Positions 6,399 through 12,756 of a DNA stretch of 12,756 bases are shown here, one piece after another. Source of the stretch: JAJCYE01 sp036260105. Lineage in GTDB: Bacteria > Actinomycetota > CADDZG01 > JAHWKV01. The notes under the pieces are model-generated. The model saw only the letters and a program-made list of their open reading frames with translations. It ran no database searches and was not told the origin of the DNA. The position numbers and the translations under genes were made by a program. The DNA lies in contig DATAAN010000026.1 of NCBI GenBank assembly GCA_036260105.1, positions 1 to 12,756 on the forward strand, written 5' to 3'. Positions within the stretch are counted from its first letter, which is position 1. Every line of letters starts with the position of its first letter.

Positions 6399-7784
6399 AT
6401 GAGGAGAGTGCGCGGGAGAACTCTGTTGTCCCTGCTTGTCCTGATGATGTTCGTGGCCGCCGCCTGCGGTGGCGGAGATGGCGGTGGCGGGGGCACTACG
6501 CAGGCGTCCGGCGACTGCGATCCCTCCACTCTCGAGCCGGCACAGGCCCCCGAGGGCGAGTCCCCGGCCGGTCCGGGCGCGGCCCCCACGACTGCCTCAC
6601 CTGCAGCAGCCTCGCCGGGTGGTTCGCCTACCGGAGCCTCGCCTGCTGCAGCCTCACCGGGCGGGTCGCCTACTGCAGCAGTCATGCGGCTCGCACAGGC
6701 GAAGCCAACCGTGACCATCGGCACCTTCGGCGACCGTACGGGTGACAACGCCAACATCATCCTTCCCAGCCACGACGGCATGGCGCTGGCCATCAAGCAG
6801 GCCAACGAGTCCGGCAATTTGCCGGTGACCCTGACCTTCAAGGCTCTGGACAACCGCAACGCCGGAGCGGAGACGGCCCCGGCCATCGCACAGCAGTTCA
6901 TCGGCGACCCCAGTGTCGTCGCCGTCCTGGGTGGGGGTTTCTCCGGTGAGACGGCAGCCACCGGCAGCCTCTTCAGCGAAGCCGGCCTGCTCTTCTTCAC
7001 CGCTTCCGCCACCCGGCCGGATCTGACGGAGTCCGGCTTCCGCACCTTCTTCCGGGGACTCGCCAACGACAACGATCAGGGCTCCGGCATCATCCAGGCC
7101 TTCGAGCACCTGGGCTGCGAACGGGTTGCAGTGGTGGACGACAAGAGCCCGTACGGACAGGGACTTGGCAACGCCACCCGCAGGGCGGCGGAGGAGGCCA
7201 ACCTGGAGGTCGTCCTCAGCGAGAGCATCGAGCCGACCACCGACTACACGGCCCTCGTCGACTCCGTCGTCGCGGCCGACCCGCAGGCGCTCTTCTACGC
7301 CGGATACGCCGCCCAGTTCCAGCTAGTCGCCCGCCAGCTGCGGGAGAAGGGCTACGAGGGCATCATCGCCTCCGGCGACGGCAGCAAAGAGGAGGAGATC
7401 GGCGAGAAGATCGGCCGGGCCGAGGCGGAGAACGTGCTGCTGACCTGCGCCTGCCCCGACATCAACCTGTCCCCGGAGGAGGACGCGCAGCGCTTCGTGG
7501 ACGCCTTCGAAGCCGAGTACGCCCGCCGTCCCGGCATCTACGCCGCCGAGGGGTACGACGTCGCCAACACGACGATCGAGGCAATCCGGGAGTGCGGCGA
7601 GAACGGCGGCGCCGGCGGGGTCACCCGCCAGTGCGTGGTCCAGAACGTTCGTGACTCGGACTACGAGGGAATCACCAAGCGGATGAGCTTCGCGGAGAAC
7701 GGCCAGGTCGAGGCGGGTACCGTCTCTCTGTTCGTGATCCGGGACGGAGTGGTGCGTGAGGTCGGGCCTGTCGACGATCTCTAG
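6399..7784 (+). CDS. livJ: Branched-chain amino acid ABC transporter, substrate-binding lipoprotein
   Basis: A 461-residue extracellular binding protein of the type 1 periplasmic-binding fold (Peripla_BP_6, LivJ/LivK group) that captures substrate and delivers it to LivHM. The ATG at 6399 is preceded by GAGAAGGGGG (6384-6393) 5 nt upstream and gives a clean lipoprotein signal peptide: basic MRRVRGR, a hydrophobic core, then the lipobox VAAAC with Cys23 as lipidation site. The open frame upstream of 6399 is not used. A Gly run (24-31) and a low-complexity linker (about 45-95), including a 14-residue tandem repeat, lead to the folded domain. That domain starts near residue 103 (KPTVTIGTFG) and continues with AVLGGGFSGETAATG, TASATRPDL, DDKSPYGQGLG and YAAEGYDVANTTIEA, all typical of the family. 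The ligand could be Leu/Ile/Val, another amino acid, an amide or urea; the sequence does not decide. The full downstream operon livHMGF supports the role. Confidence 0.93.
   Translation: MRRVRGRTLLSLLVLMMFVAAACGGGDGGGGGTTQASGDCDPSTLEPAQAPEGESPAGPGAAPTTASPAAASPGGSPTGASPAAASPGGSPTAAVMRLAQAKPTVTIGTFGDRTGDNANIILPSHDGMALAIKQANESGNLPVTLTFKALDNRNAGAETAPAIAQQFIGDPSVVAVLGGGFSGETAATGSLFSEAGLLFFTASATRPDLTESGFRTFFRGLANDNDQGSGIIQAFEHLGCERVAVVDDKSPYGQGLGNATRRAAEEANLEVVLSESIEPTTDYTALVDSVVAADPQALFYAGYAAQFQLVARQLREKGYEGIIASGDGSKEEEIGEKIGRAEAENVLLTCACPDINLSPEEDAQRFVDAFEAEYARRPGIYAAEGYDVANTTIEAIRECGENGGAGGVTRQCVVQNVRDSDYEGITKRMSFAENGQVEAGTVSLFVIRDGVVREVGPVDDL
6594..6677 (+). repeat. Two 42-bp tandem repeats in the livJ linker
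   Basis: Two adjacent 42-bp units (6594-6635 and 6636-6677) each encode ASPAAASPGGSPT plus a final Gly or Ala, residues 66-79 and 80-93 of the binding protein. The units differ at 7 of 42 bases; six differences are silent and one changes Gly to Ala. The repeat lengthens a flexible Pro/Ala/Ser/Gly tether between the lipid anchor and the binding domain. Confidence 0.88.
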
Positions 7785-7819
7785 AAACCAGCCGCCGTTC
7801 CTGGTGAACGCATCCAACT

Positions 7820-7849
7820 GCAGAGGAGGGCCTCCGGGCCCTCCTCTGC
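7820..7849 (+). terminator. Perfect hairpin with UCCG tetraloop between livJ and livH
   Basis: The arms 7820-7832 and 7837-7849 are exact reverse complements (13 bp, left arm GCAGAGGAGGGCC), enclosing the loop TCCG. A C-G closing pair around UCCG makes a UNCG-type tetraloop, among the most stable RNA loops. It starts 36 nt after the livJ stop. It is followed by TCTCATCAG rather than a T-run, so it is either a U-poor intrinsic terminator, leaky by design, or an mRNA-stabilising element. Both would lower permease relative to binding-protein expression, as is common in binding-protein operons. The hairpin is seen directly; its function is inferred. Confidence 0.78.
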
Positions 7850-7943
7850 TCTCATCAGTGGTGGAGGCGACATTCCCGACTGCCTGAGCTCAGAGCTGCC
7901 GTTCCGGCTTGCCGGAGGGCTGTCCACCGGCGCCGTCTACGCC

Positions 7944-8839
7944 ATGATCGCCCTCGGCTACACGCTGGTCTACGGCGTTCTCCAGCTCATCAACTTCGCG
8001 CACTCCGAGGTGTTCATGCTCGGCAGCCTGGGGGCGTTCCTTGCCGTCAGCGGGCTGGCCCCGGAAGGCGGCGCGACGAGCCAGGGCCAGGGAGCGCTGC
8101 TGCTGCTGGCGGCGGCCGTTCCGGCCATCCTCCTGGGCGGGCTGGCGGCGGTGGCGCTCGAGCGGGTTGCCTACCGGCCGCTGCGCCGCCGGAACGCGCC
8201 CCGCCTCGCCTACCTGATCAGCGCGATCGGGGCGTCGCTGTTTCTGGCCAACTCCGTCCGTATCTGGCGGGGGCCGAACTTCGAGAACTTTCCGGCGACC
8301 GTCCGGTCCCGGGTGGCGCTCGACCTGAGTGATACCTTCTTCAGCGGCATACTCCCCGAGGCGTTCCACCGGGTTCGCATCCAGAACCGGGACATCACTG
8401 TGTTCATCATCGCCATGTTGACGATGATCGCGGTCGACCAGTTCATCAACCGCTCCCGCACGGGCCGGGGCATTCGGGCGGTGGCGCAGGACGCCGAGAC
8501 GGCGGGGCTCATGGGCGTGAACATCAACCGGGTTATCACCGTCACCTTCCTGATAGGCGGCCTGCTAGCTGGCCTGGCCGGCCTGCTGTTCGGCTGGTCC
8601 TTCGGGGTCACCCGGTTCCAGATCGGCTTTCTGCCCGGGGTCAAGGCGTTCACGGCCGCCGTGCTGGGCGGTATCGGCAACATACGAGGCGCCCTTCTGG
8701 GCGGGCTGCTCCTCGGCGTGTTCGAGAACGTGGCCGCGGGGTGCTTCGGAGTCCAGTGGCGTGACGTCGTTGCCTTTCTGATCCTGGTGCTGGTCCTGAT
8801 GTTCCGACCGACCGGCCTGCTCGGCGAGAAGGGGGCAGC

Positions 8840-8843
<4 letters not shown>
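7944..8843 (+). CDS. livH: Branched-chain amino acid ABC transporter permease LivH
   Basis: A transmembrane subunit (BPD_transp_2 family) forming half of the import channel with LivM. The interval given starts at the first ATG, which yields 299 residues, but this start is probably too far downstream. The family's first helix normally reads NGL..G..YALIALGYT.VYG, and here the same frame continues upstream without a stop from 7785 and encodes FRLAGGLSTGAVYA just before that Met. No ATG, GTG or TTG exists in this upstream stretch; possible starts are ATT 7872 (4 nt after GGTGGAGG at 7860-7867) or CTG 7884. From the Met at 7944: YTLVYGVLQLINFAHSEVFMLG (6-27) is the family signature, the ATPase-contact loop is GRGIRAVAQDAETAGLMGVN (about 175-194), and the C-terminus FRPTGLLGEKG is typical. 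About eight helices are predicted. It overlaps livM by 4 nt (GTGA). Confidence 0.92.
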
Positions 8844-9891
<1,048 letters not shown>

Positions 9892-9895
<4 letters not shown>

Positions 9896-10680
9896 CCGAA
9901 GCCTTGCTGGAGGCAAGCAAGGTGACGAAGGTCTTCGGTGGCCTGACCGCGGTGCGTGACGTCGACCTGACCATCGCGCCGGGAGAGATTCGCGGCCTGA
10001 TAGGACCGAACGGAGCGGGCAAGACCACCTTCTTCAACTGCATCACCGGGGTGTACAAACCCGACGGCGGGCAGATAACGCTGGACAGCACGTCGCTCAG
10101 CGGACTGGCCCCTCACCGGATCACCAAGGCCGGGATCGCCCGGACGTTTCAGCAGATCCGCCTGTTCGGCGAGATGACGTCGCTGGAGAACGTGCAGGTC
10201 GGGCTGGACGCCAAGCATCGAGCCGGAGCGATCAGCGCCATCTTCAACCTGCCGATCCACCGAAAGGAGAACGAGGAGTCTTCGTCGGAGGGGCTCCGGC
10301 TGCTGCGGTTCGTCGGCATCGAGCGCTACGCCAACGAGCCGAGCCGGAACCTGTCCTACGGCGACCAGCGCCGCCTGGAGATTGCGAGGGCCCTGGGGAC
10401 CAGGCCCAAGCTGCTGCTTCTGGACGAGCCGGCCGCCGGGATGAACCCCAAGGAGAAGGAAGGGCTCATGGAGCTCATCCGCAAGATCCGGGACTCCGGC
10501 GTCACGGTGCTTCTGATCGAGCACGACATGAAGGTGGTCATGGGGGTCTGCGAGCGCGTTGCCGTGCTGGACCACGGCGAGAAGATCGCCGAGGGCGCTC
10601 CGGAACAGCTGCAGAAGGATCCTCGGGTCATCGAGGCCTACCTCGGAAGGGGGGCCGCCGAAGATGCTTCTGGAGCTTGA
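9892..10680 (+). CDS. livG: Branched-chain amino acid ABC transporter ATP-binding protein LivG
   Basis: One of two ATPases driving the importer, 262 residues, on the cytoplasmic face bound to LivH/LivM. The ATG at 9892 (in ATGA with the livM stop) gives the normal N-terminus ahead of strand LEASKVTKVFGGL; an open frame further upstream lies inside livM and is not used. Walker A is GPNGAGKTT (38-46), the Q-loop Gln87 lies in FQQIRLF, the signature is LSYGDQRR (154-161), Walker B is LLLLDEPAAGMN (174-185) and the H-loop is His211 in IEHDM. Asp158 stands where LivG proteins usually carry Gln (LSYGQQRR), a mild variation. The C-terminal tail IAEGAPEQLQKDPRVIEAYLG is typical of LivG. It overlaps livF by 17 nt, so the two ATPases are coupled in translation. 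Secure. Confidence 0.96.
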
Positions 10681-11374
10681 GGACGTAAGGGTCCGCTACG
10701 GGAACATCGAGGCGGTCAAAGGGATCAGCATGCAGGTCGACGAAGGTGAGATCGTCGCCCTCATCGGGGGTAACGGAGCGGGCAAGACAACCACGTTGAA
10801 GACGATCTCCGGAGTCCAACCGACGTCGGCCGGCAAGATCTCGTTTGGCGGAGAGCCGATCAATACGCTGCCCGCTCACGAGGTGGTGACCCGCGGCATC
10901 TCCCACACACCGGAAGGACGCCGGATCTTCCCCCGCATGAGCGTCCGGGAGAACCTGGAGATGGGGGCCTTCCAGCGCCAGGACACCGCCGGCATCAAGG
11001 ACGACATGGAGCGCGTATTCACCCTGTTCCCGGTCCTTCGGGAGCGGGCAAAGCAGTCGGGCGGAACGCTGTCCGGAGGTGAGCAGCAGATGCTAGCCAT
11101 CGGCCGGTCGCTGATGAGCCGCCCCAAGCTGCTGATGCTCGACGAGCCTTCCATGGGCCTTGCGCCGCTCGTCGTCGAGAAGATTTTCCAGGCGATCGAG
11201 GAGATCAACAAAGAGGGCACGACGATCCTGCTGGTCGAGCAGAATGCGCATGCCGCGCTGAGCCTGGCGTCGAAGGGGTACGTCCTCGAGTCGGGGCAGA
11301 TCGTCCTATCCGACGCCGCCGACCGCCTCCTCAGGAACGACCGGGTGCGCAAGGCCTATCTGGGCGAGGACTGA
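10664..11374 (+). CDS. livF: Branched-chain amino acid ABC transporter ATP-binding protein LivF
   Basis: The second ATPase of the importer, 236 residues, forming a heterodimer with LivG. The ATG at 10664 begins the conserved MLLELEDVRVRYG strand, with GGAAGGGGGG (10645-10654) 9 nt upstream inside livG. Motifs: Walker A GGNGAGKTT (35-43), the LivF mark HTPEGRRIFPRMSVRENLEMGA (81-102), signature LSGGEQQML (136-144), Walker B LLMLDEPSMGLAP (156-168), then LLVEQNAHAALSLASKGYVLESG. The switch-region His of most ABC ATPases is replaced by the VEQN sequence, which is normal for LivF. It is the last gene of the liv block; 173 nt follow without a gene. A CCCCGGGG palindrome directly after the stop (11381-11388) is not a convincing terminator. 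Confidence 0.96.
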   Translation: MLLELEDVRVRYGNIEAVKGISMQVDEGEIVALIGGNGAGKTTTLKTISGVQPTSAGKISFGGEPINTLPAHEVVTRGISHTPEGRRIFPRMSVRENLEMGAFQRQDTAGIKDDMERVFTLFPVLRERAKQSGGTLSGGEQQMLAIGRSLMSRPKLLMLDEPSMGLAPLVVEKIFQAIEEINKEGTTILLVEQNAHAALSLASKGYVLESGQIVLSDAADRLLRNDRVRKAYLGED

Positions 11375-11547
11375 GGCAAACCCCGGGGCTGCCGTAGGTA
11401 GTGCGGGCTGGAAGCCGTGGGTTGATCTCCTCATCGGCTCGAGCTTTCGTCCCCATTTTGCTGCGCTCGGGATAAATCGGCTTCAAGCATCCGTCTAACT
11501 CGGCAATTAACGGGCCCTGAGGGGCTGAGCGAAAGGCGGGGAAAGAG

Positions 11548-12180
11548 ATGACCGAAAAGATCAAGCCGGGACGAGGCCGGTACGTGCTGGCTGCACTAGT
11601 CCTCGTGGTCGGATGGGCAATTGCCGGGATGGGGATCGTGGGGGTCCTTACGGGCGTTACCGAAAACCTTCAGCAGGTGGTCGTCCCGGGAGAACACGTC
11701 TTCACCTTCGACCAAGCAGGCGATTACACGATCTTCTACGAGCACGAGAGTGTCGTAGGCAACCAAACCTTCTCAACCGGAGACCTGAACGGCATCAACG
11801 TGGCCGTCACATCGCTGAAAACCGGCGAGTCCCTCAGTCTGGACGAACCTTCCACCGAGCTCACTTACAGCCAGGGCGGCCGCTCGGGTCAGTCGCTGGC
11901 GGCCTTCACGATTCCCGAAGCCGGCGACTACCGGCTGCAGGCCGGCTATCCCGAGGGTCAGCAGGCCAACCCGGTGGTTCTCGCCGTCGGCTCGGACGAG
12001 GCAACCAATTTCGCTGGGCCTTTGGTTCTTCTGATCGGCATCGGATTGGGCACCTCCATCCTGGCACTCGTTCTGGCTATCAGAACGTTCCAGAGGCGTA
12101 AGCGGGCACTTCGGGCTCGTGACGTTGCGTCATCCGAGGCGGGCGCCGCAACCGGCTCGATCGATCTGGCGGTCCTATGA
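11548..12180 (+). CDS. Hypothetical bitopic membrane protein with beta-rich outer domain
   Basis: A 210-residue protein I do not recognise as any named family. It has a basic N-terminus (KIKPGRGR), a transmembrane helix at about 12-35, an extracytoplasmic stretch of about 120 residues, a second helix at about 156-179, then the basic stop-transfer RRKRALRAR and a short cytoplasmic tail. Both ends should be inside and the middle outside. The outer part is rich in beta strands and contains the related motifs AGDYTIFYEHE (57-67) and AGDYRLQAGY (125-134), as in bacterial beta-sandwich domains of the PPC type; that comparison is impression, not proof. GGGGAAAGAG directly before the ATG at 11548 acts as ribosome binding site. 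The 173-nt gap upstream is AT-richer than its surroundings and probably carries the promoter. It overlaps the next gene by 4 nt (ATGA), so the two products probably work together. Function unknown. Confidence 0.82.
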   Translation: MTEKIKPGRGRYVLAALVLVVGWAIAGMGIVGVLTGVTENLQQVVVPGEHVFTFDQAGDYTIFYEHESVVGNQTFSTGDLNGINVAVTSLKTGESLSLDEPSTELTYSQGGRSGQSLAAFTIPEAGDYRLQAGYPEGQQANPVVLAVGSDEATNFAGPLVLLIGIGLGTSILALVLAIRTFQRRKRALRARDVASSEAGAATGSIDLAVL

Positions 12181-12746
12181 CCCACATGCGTGGAAGAGGT
12201 GCTAAGGCCAGGAGGATCGGCGGTCTAGTGATCATGCTGTGGATGCTCGCCGCATGCCAGAACCGATCCTCGGTGCAGTCGACGCCGGCCACCGCAGCGT
12301 CGGGGGCGGCGACCGCTGAATCTTCGCCCTCTCCCGCGGCGGCGGCCGAGCTTTCCAGTCCACCAGCCGCTTCGCCAAGCCGGAGCGCAGCACCTTCGGG
12401 CTCGGCGGGGGGGCCGGCTCCGGTCGCGCCCGCTCCGGTCGCCCCGCCGCCTGCCGCTCTCGCGCCCCCGGTCGTTCGTTATCCGCCGGCCTCCCAGGCA
12501 TGCGAGTCGACTCTCGAAAGAGTCTCGTCGCTGGGAGCCATGGGGTCCGATTGCGACACAGCTCGACGGGTCGCCGCTGCCTACGACGCAGCTGTGATGG
12601 GCGGAGGTTCTTTCCCGGGCTCGGGCGCCTTGACTGTTGACGGGTGGGCCTGCCGGGCCACCGGCAGAAGCGGAGACAGCGGAGAGGTTTACGGTCTTGC
12701 GTGCGACAAGGGAACGGCTTCGATCACTTTTGAGTGGGGAGTGTGA
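12177..12746 (+). CDS. Hypothetical lipoprotein with Pro/Ala/Ser linker and four-Cys domain
   Basis: A 189-residue predicted lipoprotein of unknown function. The signal peptide has basic residues (RGRGAKARR), a short hydrophobic core and the lipobox LAAC with Cys27. A disordered Pro/Ala/Ser linker runs from about 30 to 105 (for example APVAPAPVAPPPAALAPP), long enough to cross a thick cell wall. The C-terminal domain (about 106-189) has four cysteines, C109, C126, C159 and C176, likely two disulfides. Its pattern CDTARRVAAAY ... GWACR ... LACDKGTASITFEW resembles a small secreted domain I associate with actinobacterial exported proteins; this is from memory and unverified. Translation starts at ATG 12177 inside the previous gene's stop (ATGA); ATG 12186 in the same frame is an alternative that keeps the signal peptide. 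It ends 10 nt before the window edge. A true gene is likely, since the coupling and lipobox agree. Confidence 0.8.
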   Translation: MTHMRGRGAKARRIGGLVIMLWMLAACQNRSSVQSTPATAASGAATAESSPSPAAAAELSSPPAASPSRSAAPSGSAGGPAPVAPAPVAPPPAALAPPVVRYPPASQACESTLERVSSLGAMGSDCDTARRVAAAYDAAVMGGGSFPGSGALTVDGWACRATGRSGDSGEVYGLACDKGTASITFEWGV

Positions 12747-12756
12747 TCGAACGCCC

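Noticed and set aside
11375..11393. Hairpin directly after livF as operon terminator
   Set aside because: GGCA/TGCC flanks a CCCCGGGG palindrome with unequal internal gaps; the stem is short and no T-run follows.
11331..11564. 77-residue minus-strand frame over the livF-module gap
   Set aside because: It overlaps the ends of two real genes, has no ribosome binding site that I can support, and shows no familiar motif.
12186..12257. Twin-arginine signal in the last lipoprotein (KARRIGGL), which would link it to the Tat genes
   Set aside because: The residues after RR do not fit the RRxFLK-type motif. Basic pairs are common in lipoprotein signals, and the LAAC lipobox explains the peptide.

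Overview
This is a GC-rich window (about two thirds G+C by eye) with dense genes, all read on the + strand. It uses GTG as well as ATG starts and many 4-nt stop/start overlaps. Codon use, possible leaderless promoters with TANNNT boxes right before start codons, and the protein types suggest a high-GC actinobacterium (Actinomycetota), possibly an uncultivated lineage. That placement is inference; no rRNA or tRNA gene is present to confirm it. I see no mobile element, CRISPR array or phage gene.

Layout: (1) 1-3516, the 3' three quarters of gltB, the large subunit of glutamate synthase (nitrogen assimilation), cut by the window edge. (2) 3560-3976, a hotdog-fold PaaI-type thioesterase. (3) 4001-5022, tatC then tatA, the core of a twin-arginine protein export system. 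(4) 4991-6283, an MFS transporter with sugar-porter-like motifs whose start overlaps the end of tatA. (5) 6399-11374, a complete branched-chain amino acid-type ABC importer in the classical order livJ-livH-livM-livG-livF. (6) 11548-12746, two overlapping genes of unknown function: a bitopic membrane protein with a beta-rich extracellular part, and a lipoprotein with a long Pro/Ala/Ser linker and a four-cysteine C-terminal domain.

The liv genes should work as one machine: the lipoprotein LivJ captures substrate outside the membrane, LivH and LivM form the channel, and LivG and LivF hydrolyse ATP. The last four genes are tightly overlapped (GTGA, ATGA and a 17-nt overlap). livJ is set apart from livH by a perfect 13-bp hairpin with a UNCG tetraloop, which would favour more binding protein than permease. 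livH itself has no normal start codon where conservation of the family says it should begin.

Most of the window is housekeeping and transport. The least explained parts are the two-gene module at the right end with its AT-richer upstream region, the livJ/livH junction, and the paired TANNNT boxes before paaI and tatC. I found no convincing evidence of a wholly new system.
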